Below are positions 23,953 through 32,566 of a stretch of DNA of 64,000 nt, one piece after another. Within the stretch, counting starts at the first letter, position 1. Every line of letters begins with the position of its first letter. Below the pieces are notes generated by a model. The model saw only the letters and a program-made list of their open reading frames with translations. It had not been told where the DNA came from and did not search any database. This stretch comes from Rhodoferax koreense (GTDB lineage Bacteria > Pseudomonadota > Gammaproteobacteria > Burkholderiales > Burkholderiaceae_C): positions 3,534,001 to 3,598,000 of the forward strand of contig NZ_CP019236.1 in assembly GCF_001955695.1 (NCBI RefSeq), written 5' to 3'. The position numbers and the translations under genes are program-made.

Positions 23953-24876
23953 ATGCTTGTTGCACAGCCCAAATTGAAGTCTCTCCTGGATCAGCTTAAC
24001 ACGGTGATCGTGGGAAAAACCGCTCAAGTCCAGGACTGCGTGGCCTGCCTGCTGGCCGGTGGCCACCTGCTGATCGAGGACGTGCCGGGCGTCGGCAAGA
24101 CCACGCTGGCCCACGCGCTGGCGCGCACCTTCGGGCTGCAGTTTTCGCGCGTGCAGTTCACGGCCGATCTGATGCCCAGCGACCTGTCCGGCGTGTCCGT
24201 CTACGAGCGGGGCCGCGAGGCCTTCGTGTTCCACCCCGGGCCGGTGTTCGCGCAGATCCTGCTGGCGGACGAGATCAACCGCGCCAGCCCCAAGACCCAG
24301 AGCGCGCTGCTCGAGGCCATGGAGGAAAAGCAGGTCACGGTGGAAGGCGCGACGCGCCCCCTGCCGTCACCGTTCTTCGTGATCGCCACGCAGAACCCGA
24401 TGGACCAGCTCGGCACCTTCGCGCTGCCCGAATCCCAGCTCGACCGTTTCCTGATGCGCATCTCGCTCGGCTACCCGGACCGCGCAGCCGAACGGGTGCT
24501 GCTCGGCGGCCAGGACCCGCGCGAACGCGCCAACACGCTGGAGAGCCTGCTCACGCCGCACGAGCTCCAGCAATTGCAGCGCCAGGTGCTGGAAGTGCAT
24601 GTGTCCGAACCCCTGCTCGACTACGTGCAGGACCTCGTCGCCGCCACGCGTTCCGGCCGCTGGTTCCTGCAGGGCCTCTCCCCGCGCGCCGGCATCGCCG
24701 TGGTGCGCGCGGCCAAGGCCCAGGCGCTGCTGAGCGGACGCGACTACGTGGCCCCCGACGACGTGCAGGCCATCCTGCCGCAGACGGCGGCGCACCGGCT
24801 GATCCCGGTCGGCGATGCGGGCCGAGGCGCGGTGGAACAGGTGCGCGCGATGATCGACGCCGTGCCTTTGTCGTAG
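23953..24876 (+). CDS. MoxR family AAA+ ATPase
   Basis: A 307-residue MoxR-type AAA+ protein. The Walker A is EDVPGVGKTTLA (about 43-54), Walker B is ILLADEINRA, and sensor 1 is FFVIATQNPMDQLGTF. LPESQLDRFLMRI carries the arginine finger region, and SPRAGIAVVRAAKAQA near residue 245 is the family-specific sensor 2. MoxR ATPases act as chaperones for partners encoded next to them. Here these are a DUF58 protein and a transglutaminase-like membrane protein, the widespread moxR-DUF58-TgpA arrangement, though 290 bp of repeats intervene. Confidence 0.93.
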   Translation: MLVAQPKLKSLLDQLNTVIVGKTAQVQDCVACLLAGGHLLIEDVPGVGKTTLAHALARTFGLQFSRVQFTADLMPSDLSGVSVYERGREAFVFHPGPVFAQILLADEINRASPKTQSALLEAMEEKQVTVEGATRPLPSPFFVIATQNPMDQLGTFALPESQLDRFLMRISLGYPDRAAERVLLGGQDPRERANTLESLLTPHELQQLQRQVLEVHVSEPLLDYVQDLVAATRSGRWFLQGLSPRAGIAVVRAAKAQALLSGRDYVAPDDVQAILPQTAAHRLIPVGDAGRGAVEQVRAMIDAVPLS

Positions 24877-24903
24877 ATGACGCCACGCCGACCGTCCGCA
24901 CTG

Positions 24904-25116
24904 CGCTTGTCGAAGGGCTTGGCAGGGGTGCTTCGACAGGCTCAGCACGAACGGAATCACTTCCCCGTTCGCCCTGAGCTGGTCGAAGGGCTTGACACAG
25001 ATGCTTCGACAAGCTCAGCACGAACGGGGGATCAAAATCCCGCCGCGCTCGCACTGGACGTGTGGAACGGCGGTTGGCATCTGCCCTCCCCGTTCGCCCT
25101 GAGGCTGTCGAAGCGC
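24904..25116. repeat. cluster of CTTCGACA/GTTCG dispersed repeats
   Basis: At least four copies of a palindromic repeat lie between moxR and the DUF58 gene. CTTCGACAGGCTCAGCACGA continues to 24954, and a near-identical unit spans 25003-25029. Opposite-strand copies (CCCGTTCGCCCTGAGCTGGT and relatives) occupy 24963-24993 and 25088-25116. A partial copy starts at 24904. This REP-like family is common in proteobacterial genomes. Alternating orientation would let the transcript fold into large hairpins. Confidence 0.8.
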
Positions 25117-25168
25117 TGTTTCCCACCCCACGGCTTCGGCCAACTTCGCGCAGACGGTGCCTAGCGCC

Positions 25169-26149
25169 ATGGCCTTTGCCACCACCCTCCAGCGCCTCAA
25201 CCCCCTCGCCCCGGCGCGTGCACGCTTCCAGCGCTGGTGGCAAAGCCGGCTGCCGCTGGCCGATACGCTGCGCCTCACCCAGCGCAACGTGTACATCCTG
25301 CCCACCGCCCCGGGCTGGATGCTGGCCGCGACCTTGCTCGTGCTGCTGGTGGCCAGCATCAATTACCAGCTCAACCTCGGCTACCTGTTGACCTTCCTGC
25401 TCGCGGGCTGCGCGGCGGTCGGCATGCATGTGGCGCATGCCACGCTGCGCGGCATCGATCTCAAGCTCGTCGCGCCGGACGCGCAGTTCGCCGGCACCAG
25501 CACCGTGCTCACCGTGCAACTCAGCAGCGAGCGCCGCACACCCCGGCGCGGCATCGGCCTGGCGCTGCTCGGCACCGACCACTGGACCTGGACCGACGTG
25601 CCCGCCCTCGGCAGCGCCACCGTGCACGTGGCCTTCGCGCCCGCCACGCGCGGCCTGCATCGCGTGCCGGCGATCACGGCCGAAACCCGGTTCCCGCTGG
25701 GCACCTTCCGCGTCTGGTGCTACTGGCGGCCTGCCGCGCAGGTCATGGTCTACCCCAAGCCCGAGGCGCATCCGCCACCGTTGCCGCCCGGCGAGCCGAA
25801 ATCCGGCGGCGCGGGTACGGGCCATGCGCAGAGCAGCGGCGAATTCGATGGCGTGCGCGGCTACCGGCGCGGCGATCCGCTCAAGCTAGTGGTCTGGAAG
25901 AAGTTCGCCAAGGCCGGTGAACTGGTGAGCCGCGACAGCCCGCAGACGCAGCAGCATGTGTTGTGGCTCGATTTCGCGCAGGCAGGCAGCGCCAGCGTGG
26001 AGCAGCGCCTGTCGCGGCTGTGCGCCTGGGTGCTGCAGGCCGACCAGCTCGGGCTCGATTTCGGGCTGCGCCTGCCCGGCGCCGAGATTGCACCCGGTGG
26101 CGGCGCGGCGCACCAGCGGCGTTGCCTGGAGGCGCTCGCCCTGTGCTGA
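25169..26149 (+). CDS. DUF58 domain-containing protein
   Basis: A 326-residue protein with two TM helices near residues 48-90 (WMLAATLLVLLVASINYQLN and LLTFLLAGCAAVGMHV), then a beta-rich part and the DUF58 motif SSGEFDGVRGYRRGDPLKLV (about 229-248) with WKKFAKAGEL. DUF58 proteins have a von Willebrand-like fold and partner MoxR ATPases; the biochemical role is not established. ATG 25169 is chosen; a GTG four codons upstream is also possible. The last codons overlap the GTG start of the transglutaminase gene. Confidence 0.88.
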   Translation: MAFATTLQRLNPLAPARARFQRWWQSRLPLADTLRLTQRNVYILPTAPGWMLAATLLVLLVASINYQLNLGYLLTFLLAGCAAVGMHVAHATLRGIDLKLVAPDAQFAGTSTVLTVQLSSERRTPRRGIGLALLGTDHWTWTDVPALGSATVHVAFAPATRGLHRVPAITAETRFPLGTFRVWCYWRPAAQVMVYPKPEAHPPPLPPGEPKSGGAGTGHAQSSGEFDGVRGYRRGDPLKLVVWKKFAKAGELVSRDSPQTQQHVLWLDFAQAGSASVEQRLSRLCAWVLQADQLGLDFGLRLPGAEIAPGGGAAHQRRCLEALALC

Positions 26150-28203
26150 AAGCCCCGAGATCCGGCCTCTCCAGCTCGGCCCGCCTCTCGACACTGCCGC
26201 GCGAGGGCCGCGACACGCTGTTCCTGCTGCTCGTAGTCGCCTGGGTGCTGCTGCCGCAGATCGGCAACCTGCCGCTGTGGTGCAGCCTGTTCGCCGCGGG
26301 CCTGCTGCTCGCGCGCGGCTGGCTGGCCTGGACCTCCGGCCCCCTGCCCTCGCGCTGGTGGATGGCCGGCCTGCTGGCCGTGACGCTGGCCGCCACCTGG
26401 GCCACGCACCGCACCCTGCTCGGCCGCGACGCGGGCGTGACGCTGATCGTGGTGCTGCTGGCGCTGAAGACGCTCGAGCTGCGCGCGCGGCGCGATGCCT
26501 TCGTCATCTTCTTCCTGGGCTTCTTCACGATGCTCACGAACTTCTTCTTCTCGCAGTCGCTGCTCACGGCAGCCGCCATGCTGGTCGCCCTGCTCGGCCT
26601 GCTGACCGCGCTGGTCAACGCGCACATGCCCGTCGGCAAGCCGCCGCTGGCCGAAGCCGCACGCACCGCCGGCTGGATGGCCCTGCTCGGCGCACCGGTC
26701 ATGCTCGTGCTGTTCATGCTGTTCCCGCGCATGGCGCCGCTGTGGGGCATTCCGAGCGACGGCATGACGGGGCGCAGCGGCCTGTCGGGCACGATGCAGG
26801 TCGGCACCATGGCCAGCCTGGCACTGGACGACAGCATCGCGCTGCGGGTGCGCTTCGAGGGCGCGCCACCTCCGCAGGACACGCTGTATTTCCGCGGGCC
26901 GGTGCTGTCGCAGTTCGACGGCCGCGAGTGGCGCGCACAGTACGCCGGCTTCGGCTTCGAGAATCCGCGCGAGGCCAACCTGCAAGTCAGCGGTCCACCC
27001 GTGCGTTACGAGGTCACGCTCGAGCCCAACAACCGGCCCTGGCTGCTGCTGCTCGACGCCGCCCCGAGCCCGCCCCAACTGCCGGCGCAGCAGACTGGCC
27101 GCGTGTTCATGACGCCCGACCTGCAGTGGATGGCCAGCCGCCCGCTGACCGACCTCACGCGCTACCGCGCCGAGAGTTATCCCGACTTCCGCCACGGCCC
27201 CGAGCGCCAATCCCTGCGCCTGCAGGCCTATGTCGACCTGCCCGCCGGCTTCAACCCGCGCACGCTGCAGCTCGCGGCCGACCTGCGGCGCGACCCGCGG
27301 TATGCCAATGCCGATGCCGCGGCCTTCGTGGCCGCCGCGCTCGAGAAGCTGCGCACCGGCGGCTACAGCTACACACTCGAGCCCGGTGTCTACGGCCGGG
27401 ACACGGCCGACGTGTTCTGGTTCGACAACAAGGCCGGCTTCTGCGAACACATCGCTTCGGCCTTCGTGGTGCTGATGCGCGCGCTCGACATCCCGGCGCG
27501 CATCGTCACCGGCTACCAGGGCGGCGACATCAACAGCGTGGACGGCTTCTGGACCGTGCGCCAGAGCGACGCCCACGCCTGGGCCGAAGTCTGGCAGGCC
27601 GGCCGCGGCTGGGTGCGCGTGGACCCGACGGGCGCGGTCTCGCCGGGCCGCATCGGTTCGCTGGCCCGGCTGCAGGCGCCGGCCGGCGTCTTCGCCACCG
27701 CCATCGGCACGGTGAACCCCACGCTGGCGGCCAACCTGCGCGCGGCCTGGGAGGCCCTGAACAACCGCTGGAACCAGTGGGTGCTGAACTATACGCAGAC
27801 CCGCCAGCTCGACCTGCTCAAGCGGCTGGGCCTGGACGTGGCCGGCTGGGAGGATCTGGTCCGCGCCATCGGCGTGCTGCTGGCGCTGTTGGGCGCGGCC
27901 GGTGTCGGCTGGATGCTGTGGGAGCGGCGCCAGCACGACCCCTGGCTGCGCCTGCTGGCCCAGGCCCAGGCCCGCCTGCGCCAGGCCGGCGTGGAGGTGC
28001 CCGCTGCCACGCCGCCCCGGCAGATGGCCGCTTTGCTGGCGCGGCACTTCGATGCCGAAGCCGACGACCGCACGGCCGCCGTGCGCGACTGGCTGCTGCA
28101 GCTCGAAGCCCAGCGCTACGCCCCGGCCGCATCGCCAGAGCGCCGTGCCGGGCTGGCTAGACTCCGGCGTGTCTTCCAACAATTGGCCTGGCCAGGTTCA
28201 TGA
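26143..28203 (+). CDS. TgpA-like membrane transglutaminase (DUF3488 plus transglutaminase core)
   Basis: A 686-residue inner-membrane protein. Residues 25-190 hold about six TM helices (DUF3488). A periplasmic part carries the papain-like triad: Cys in AGFCEHIASAFVVLMRALD, His in SDAHAWAEVW and Asp in VRVDPTGAV. A final TM lies near residue 570 (LLALLGAAGVGWMLW), followed by a cytoplasmic DUF4129-like tail. Pseudomonas TgpA is essential and has transglutaminase activity. GTG 26143 overlaps the DUF58 stop; longer frames upstream are Arg/Ala-rich shadow sequence. The TGA overlaps the mltB start (ATGA). Confidence 0.9.
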   Translation: MLKAPRSGLSSSARLSTLPREGRDTLFLLLVVAWVLLPQIGNLPLWCSLFAAGLLLARGWLAWTSGPLPSRWWMAGLLAVTLAATWATHRTLLGRDAGVTLIVVLLALKTLELRARRDAFVIFFLGFFTMLTNFFFSQSLLTAAAMLVALLGLLTALVNAHMPVGKPPLAEAARTAGWMALLGAPVMLVLFMLFPRMAPLWGIPSDGMTGRSGLSGTMQVGTMASLALDDSIALRVRFEGAPPPQDTLYFRGPVLSQFDGREWRAQYAGFGFENPREANLQVSGPPVRYEVTLEPNNRPWLLLLDAAPSPPQLPAQQTGRVFMTPDLQWMASRPLTDLTRYRAESYPDFRHGPERQSLRLQAYVDLPAGFNPRTLQLAADLRRDPRYANADAAAFVAAALEKLRTGGYSYTLEPGVYGRDTADVFWFDNKAGFCEHIASAFVVLMRALDIPARIVTGYQGGDINSVDGFWTVRQSDAHAWAEVWQAGRGWVRVDPTGAVSPGRIGSLARLQAPAGVFATAIGTVNPTLAANLRAAWEALNNRWNQWVLNYTQTRQLDLLKRLGLDVAGWEDLVRAIGVLLALLGAAGVGWMLWERRQHDPWLRLLAQAQARLRQAGVEVPAATPPRQMAALLARHFDAEADDRTAAVRDWLLQLEAQRYAPAASPERRAGLARLRRVFQQLAWPGS

Positions 28204-29276
28204 TCAAAAAAATTCCGTTTGCTATCGCACTGATAGCAGCCTGCGCGCTCCCACTGTGCGCTGGCGCCGAAAAACCCTCTAAACGAAAGAAGCCTGCGAC
28301 AGCGGTCGCAGCCGCCGGCCCGCTCTACGCCACCCGGGCGGACGCCATGGCCGATGCCGACGACATCGCCAGCCGGCGCGACCTGGACCGCGAATGGGTG
28401 CGCCAGGCCATCGGCCAGGCGCATTTCCTGCCGAGCGTGGCGCGGCTGATGACGCCGGCGCCCAGCGGCACACCGAAGAACTGGCGGGTCTACCGCAGCC
28501 GTTTCGTCGAGCCGATCCGCATCGCGGCCGGCGTGCGCTTCTGGGAACAGAACCGCGCCGCGCTCGAACGCGCGGAGAAGGAATACGGCGTGCCGGCCGA
28601 GATCATCGTCGGCATCATCGGCGTGGAGACCATCTACGGCCAGCAGGTCGGCAGCTTCAAGGTGATGGACGCGCTGGCCACGCTGGCCTACGACTTCCCC
28701 GCCAGCCATCCGCGCGCCCGGGAACGCAGCGCCTACTTCAAGGGCGAACTCGAGCAGTTCCTGAGCCACGCCAACCGCACCGGCATCGACCCGTTCGCGC
28801 TGCGCGGCAGCTACGCCGGCGCCATGGGCATGCCGCAGTACATGCCCACGAGCTGGGTCAAGTACGCGGTGGACTTCGACGGCGACGGCCGTGTCGACCT
28901 CTTCGACAGCCCGGCGGACGTGATCGGCTCGGTGGCCAACTACTTCAAGTCGTTCAACTGGCAGCCGGGCATGCCCACCCACTACCCGGTGCGTTTCGAT
29001 GCCACCGCGGTGGACATGGAGGCCCTGCTCGCACCGGACATCCTGCCCAGCTTCAGCGTGGCCAGCTTCACCGCCAAGGGTGCGATCCTGGAAGGCGATG
29101 CGCTGCAGCACAAGGGCCAGCTCGCACTGGTGGAATTGCAGAACGGCGCGGAGCCGCCGAGCTACGTGGCCGGCACGGAAAACTTCTACGTCGTCACGCG
29201 CTACAACTGGTCGAGTTATTACGCGATGGCGGTGATCGAACTCGGCGAGGCCGTGGCGGCTGTCATCCGCAAGTGA
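28200..29276 (+). CDS. mltB: lytic murein transglycosylase B
   Basis: A 358-residue MltB-family enzyme that cleaves the MurNAc-GlcNAc bond to form 1,6-anhydro products. The signal peptide is IPFAIALIAACALPLCAG; the Cys is not in a clean lipobox, so it may be soluble periplasmic. The catalytic Glu lies in GIIGVETIYGQ (about 139-149). GSYAGAMGMPQYMPTSW and DFDGDGRVDLF (an EF-hand-like loop) follow as in the family. Translation is coupled to the transglutaminase gene. The signal-peptide codons contain a dispersed TGCTATC-N5-GATAGCA repeat (28220-28238). Confidence 0.92.
   Translation: MIKKIPFAIALIAACALPLCAGAEKPSKRKKPATAVAAAGPLYATRADAMADADDIASRRDLDREWVRQAIGQAHFLPSVARLMTPAPSGTPKNWRVYRSRFVEPIRIAAGVRFWEQNRAALERAEKEYGVPAEIIVGIIGVETIYGQQVGSFKVMDALATLAYDFPASHPRARERSAYFKGELEQFLSHANRTGIDPFALRGSYAGAMGMPQYMPTSWVKYAVDFDGDGRVDLFDSPADVIGSVANYFKSFNWQPGMPTHYPVRFDATAVDMEALLAPDILPSFSVASFTAKGAILEGDALQHKGQLALVELQNGAEPPSYVAGTENFYVVTRYNWSSYYAMAVIELGEAVAAVIRK
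28220..28238 (+). repeat. GCTATC-N5-GATAGC repeat inside the mltB signal-peptide codons
   Basis: TGCTATC (28220-28226), loop GCACT, GATAGCA (28232-28238), followed by GCCTGCGCGCTC. It encodes part of AIALIAACAL. Same core and loop length as the elements in ybiB and at 8986-9010. Confidence 0.6.
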
Positions 29277-30983
29277 TCAGGCGCCGGCGCTCCACGCGCA
29301 GGCTTGGTTGCGCCCACCATGCTTGGCCTGGTAGAGCGCGGCATCGGCCCGGCGCAACAGCATCGCCCCATCGTCCACGTCGGGCGCCAGGCCGGCCACG
29401 CCGGCGCTGATGGTGACGCGGCCGACCGCGGGGAGCTCCTGCGCGGCCATGGCCTGCACCAGTTCCCGCGCGATGCGTTCGGCCTGGTCGACGTCGGTGT
29501 CGGGCAGCATCGCCACGAACTCCTCGCCGCCGAGCCGCGCCACCCAGTCCGTGCCCCGCAGCCGGCTGGTCATCAACTGCGCCAGGTGTTTGATCACCAC
29601 GTCGCCGGTCTCGTGGCCGAAGGTGTCGTTCACACGCTTGAAGTGGTCGATGTCCACCATCACCACCGAAAGCGGCCGGCCGCTGCGCCGCGCCAGTGCC
29701 AGGCCATGCTGCCACGGCGGCTCGAAGCCCCTGCGGTTCAGCAGGCCGGTCATCGGATCGGTCCGGGCCTGGTTGGCCAGCTCCTGCGTAGCCTTCTCGA
29801 GTTCGCGCGTGCGGTCGCGCACCCTCTGCTCGGTCTCCTCCTGCACATGCATCAGCCGCTCGGTCATGCCGTGCAGCGCGGTGGAAAGCTGGTGTACATC
29901 GGCACTGCTGTGCAACAACGGAATCTGCGCGCCAGGCCGGCCCGCCCGCACCTCGCCGGCCGCGGCGGTGATGGCCGACAGGTGCGCGCTCAGGCGCGCG
30001 GCCGCCAGCCACGCCAGGCCGGTGGCCAGCACCGCCACGGCGAGGCCGACCCAGATGGCGCGCTGCGTGGCCGCCCGTTCGTCGATGAAGGCCACCGACA
30101 CCGGCATGCTCGCCACCACGTGCCAGCCGAGGTCGCTGGCGGGGGTGCGCGCCGGCAGGCGAACCACCGAGGTCAGATAGTCCTGTCCATCCTTCCACGG
30201 CACCACGGCCACGTGGATGCCGTTACCGACGCTGATGGCGCGGGCTGGGTCGAGCACCGGCAGCTTCTGGCCTTCGGCGGCAAATCGATCGGTCTGGCCG
30301 TCGGGCGCATAGATCACGTTGCCCGCGCGGTCGAAGATGAACACCGACAGCCCGAGTTCGCGGGCCCTGGGCGGCATCAGCGACTCGATGACGCGGCGCG
30401 TCCAGTCCCAGGTGCCATGCGCGGCGAGCACGCCGACCACCACGCCGTCCACCTTGATCGGCGCGGCAAAATCGACGAAGCGCTCGGGGGCCCCGTCCTG
30501 CGCCGGCGGCAGCAGCGCGGCCAGCAGCTTGGCGGCATGCACGTCGCCCACATACACGCCTTTCAAGCCCTTGGCGTACCAGGGCCGTTCCTTCACGCTC
30601 TGGCCCACCAGCAGATTCCCGGTGGCCGAGCGCACGACGCCGCGCAGGTCGGCCACGCCGATCCACCGGCTGCTCGGCGTGGCCGACTGGCTCAGCGCCA
30701 GGATCTGGCGCACGCCGTCGTCCTCCAGGCCGTTGACCCACATCGGCTCGGCATTGGCCAGCAACTCCATTTCTCGGCTCCGTTCGAACAGCCCTTCGCT
30801 CAGCGTGCGCGCGGCATTGTGGGCCACGGCTTGCAGCCCATCGGCCGCGGCCTGCTCGATGCGCGGCGTCAGCATGCTGATCCACACATAGGACAGGGCC
30901 GCCGTCGCGGCGACCGCCAGCGCGCTGAACACCAGCGCCATCTGCAGCCGCAGGCTCCAGTGGGAAAAAGGCTTGAGCTTCAT
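29277..30983 (-). CDS. diguanylate cyclase with Cache-like sensor and HAMP
   Basis: A 568-residue inner-membrane enzyme. TM1 is near residues 14-35 and TM2 near 310-330, flanking a periplasmic Cache-type domain that probably binds a small ligand. HAMP-like and coiled segments (HGMTERLMHVQEETEQRVRD) lead to the GGDEF domain. The active site GGEEF begins at 485, and the I-site RGTD at 476-479 suggests product inhibition. It makes cyclic di-GMP from two GTP. ATG 30983 (MKLKPFSHW) is preferred to an upstream in-frame codon. An HD-GYP phosphodiesterase gene lies 5 kb away. Confidence 0.92.
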   Translation of the reverse strand: MKLKPFSHWSLRLQMALVFSALAVAATAALSYVWISMLTPRIEQAAADGLQAVAHNAARTLSEGLFERSREMELLANAEPMWVNGLEDDGVRQILALSQSATPSSRWIGVADLRGVVRSATGNLLVGQSVKERPWYAKGLKGVYVGDVHAAKLLAALLPPAQDGAPERFVDFAAPIKVDGVVVGVLAAHGTWDWTRRVIESLMPPRARELGLSVFIFDRAGNVIYAPDGQTDRFAAEGQKLPVLDPARAISVGNGIHVAVVPWKDGQDYLTSVVRLPARTPASDLGWHVVASMPVSVAFIDERAATQRAIWVGLAVAVLATGLAWLAAARLSAHLSAITAAAGEVRAGRPGAQIPLLHSSADVHQLSTALHGMTERLMHVQEETEQRVRDRTRELEKATQELANQARTDPMTGLLNRRGFEPPWQHGLALARRSGRPLSVVMVDIDHFKRVNDTFGHETGDVVIKHLAQLMTSRLRGTDWVARLGGEEFVAMLPDTDVDQAERIARELVQAMAAQELPAVGRVTISAGVAGLAPDVDDGAMLLRRADAALYQAKHGGRNQACAWSAGA

Positions 30984-31113
30984 CGCGCGGGCTGTAGGGT
31001 GGGGAATGGAATGCCGCATTCCAGTTGACCAGAATCCCCGCACTCTACAGTCAAAAGCCACAGTGCCCGCGCGGCCATTGGCATCATCGGAAGCTTGCGC
31101 CCTCCCCAGGCCC

Positions 31114-31767
31114 TCAGTTGGCGGCGGCGCGCATTTCCGTCGAGCGGCCCAGCAGCCGCGTCTTCAACAGGGGATCGACCGGCTTGTCGCCGAGCCAGAT
31201 GCCGAGCAGCGCGTTGTAGAAGGCGATGTCGCGCAGCGGCTCGGTCAGCGGCTTCCTGTTGAGCTCGACCACGGTGCCCGTGCCCGGCACCCAGTCCAGC
31301 GTCAGCAGGTCGCCCTTGCGCAGGCCGCCGGGCTGGCTGGTGATGGCCCTGACCAGCTGCGCCATCTGGCCCGCGATACGCGCCTGGCTGTCCCGGTCCG
31401 GATCGGACTTGTCGTCCTTGTCGGCCATGCTGCGCATCACCGCTTCGTCGAATTCTTGGCCGCTCACGTCGCGCAGCATGGCGATCATCAGCCGGCGCGG
31501 GCCTTCGCTGGCCAGCACGTCCTCGGCCGTGCGGCGGCGGTCCAGCAGGTACAGGCCCATGGCATAGACCTTGAAGATCAGCCGCATGCTGATGCCGCCG
31601 CCATTGAGCTTGAGACTCCTGCCGGCGACATGCGCCGCGTCGTCGAACTCCACGCCACCCACGTCGATGGCGGCCAGGGCCGGACTGCACGCGACCACGC
31701 ACGAAGCGGCGGCGAGCACCGAGCTCGCGGCGACCAGGGAAGGCATGGTCCTGAAATTGAATTTCAT
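31114..31767 (-). CDS. chalcone isomerase-like periplasmic protein
   Basis: A 217-residue exported protein with signal peptide SLVAASSVLAAASCVVACSP and cleavage after ALA. The rest matches the bacterial chalcone-isomerase-like (Chalcone_3) pattern: MRLIFKVYAMGLYL near residue 60, RRLMIAMLRDVSGQEF near 90 and FYNALLGIWLGDKPVDPLLK near the end. Bacterial members bind hydrophobic ligands such as fatty acids and have no shown isomerase activity. It is the last gene of a minus-strand operon with the FlgH-like and Sbal_3080-like lipoproteins. Confidence 0.82.
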   Translation of the reverse strand: MKFNFRTMPSLVAASSVLAAASCVVACSPALAAIDVGGVEFDDAAHVAGRSLKLNGGGISMRLIFKVYAMGLYLLDRRRTAEDVLASEGPRRLMIAMLRDVSGQEFDEAVMRSMADKDDKSDPDRDSQARIAGQMAQLVRAITSQPGGLRKGDLLTLDWVPGTGTVVELNRKPLTEPLRDIAFYNALLGIWLGDKPVDPLLKTRLLGRSTEMRAAAN

Positions 31768-31802
31768 CGGATGCTCCTTGAGGTTGGGGGACCGGGTGGC
31801 GG

Positions 31803-32516
31803 CTACCAGATCGACAGGCTGTTGGTCAGGATGCGCTGCAGCCAGCTGCGTCGGCCGGCCTCGGACACGTCGCCACGGCCCAGCACCTCGAGCTTGGCGT
31901 TGACCACGTCGGACGAGGCCACGAGGTTGCTCTCGGACAGGTCCTTCGGGTCGACGATGCCCGAGAAACGCAGCGTGCTCACGCCGCCATTGAGCGCCAC
32001 GCTGCGTTCGCCGGCGATCACCAGGTTACCGTTGCTCAGCACGTTGATGACCGATGCCGCCAGCATGCCGGTGAAGCTGCTGGTGTTCTCGGTGCTGCCC
32101 GAGCCCTTGAACGAATCGCTGCCCGAGGCGGAGTCGTTCAGGTTGAGGATCTTGTTGATCAGGCCGCCGCTGGTGCTGGAGGTGCCCGGCCCCTTGGTGG
32201 CGACGGCGTTCTCGCGGCTGGTGTCGGTGGTGACCTTGTTGCTCGCGGACAGGCTTTCGGAAATGTCGACCTTGAGCGTGTCGCCGATGTTGCGCGGCTT
32301 GCGCCTTACGGAGAACGGCGAGGACTGCATGCCGACCTGGAAGATCGCGCCGTTGTTCAACCGCTCGATGTTGATCGGCCGCGCGGTGGGCGGCGCCAAT
32401 GTTGGCGGCGAGACGATCGAGTCCGACACGGTGCCGCAGCCGGAGACCAGCCCGGCGAGCACCAGGGCCGCGCCGAGGCCTGCCGCCCGGTTGGAGGAAG
32501 GAAGATGAGGTTTCAT
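31803..32516 (-). CDS. orphan FlgH-like L-ring lipoprotein
   Basis: A 237-residue outer-membrane lipoprotein: signal with lipobox VSGCG (Cys near residue 27). The body aligns with flagellar L-ring protein FlgH: NNGAIFQVG, RKPRNIGDTLKVDISESLSA, SSFTGMLAASVINVLSNGNL, VIAGERSVALNGGV, TLRFSGIVDPKDLS and WLQRIL at the end. FlgH normally sits in flgGHIJ; no flgG, flgI or flgJ is present here. It may be a paralogue used in another ring or envelope structure, or a relocated flagellar gene. Operon partners are another lipoprotein and an Ala-rich protein. Confidence 0.85.
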   Translation of the reverse strand: MKPHLPSSNRAAGLGAALVLAGLVSGCGTVSDSIVSPPTLAPPTARPINIERLNNGAIFQVGMQSSPFSVRRKPRNIGDTLKVDISESLSASNKVTTDTSRENAVATKGPGTSSTSGGLINKILNLNDSASGSDSFKGSGSTENTSSFTGMLAASVINVLSNGNLVIAGERSVALNGGVSTLRFSGIVDPKDLSESNLVASSDVVNAKLEVLGRGDVSEAGRRSWLQRILTNSLSIW

Positions 32517-32566
32517 GGAACACCCTTGGATGGCTGGAATGGCTGGGACTTGTGTCGCAGGCAGGC

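Noticed and set aside
25861..28182. 773-codon open frame antisense to the transglutaminase gene
   Set aside because: The product is His/Arg/Gln/Gly-rich shadow sequence produced by high GC codon bias. The sense frame has complete domain motifs.
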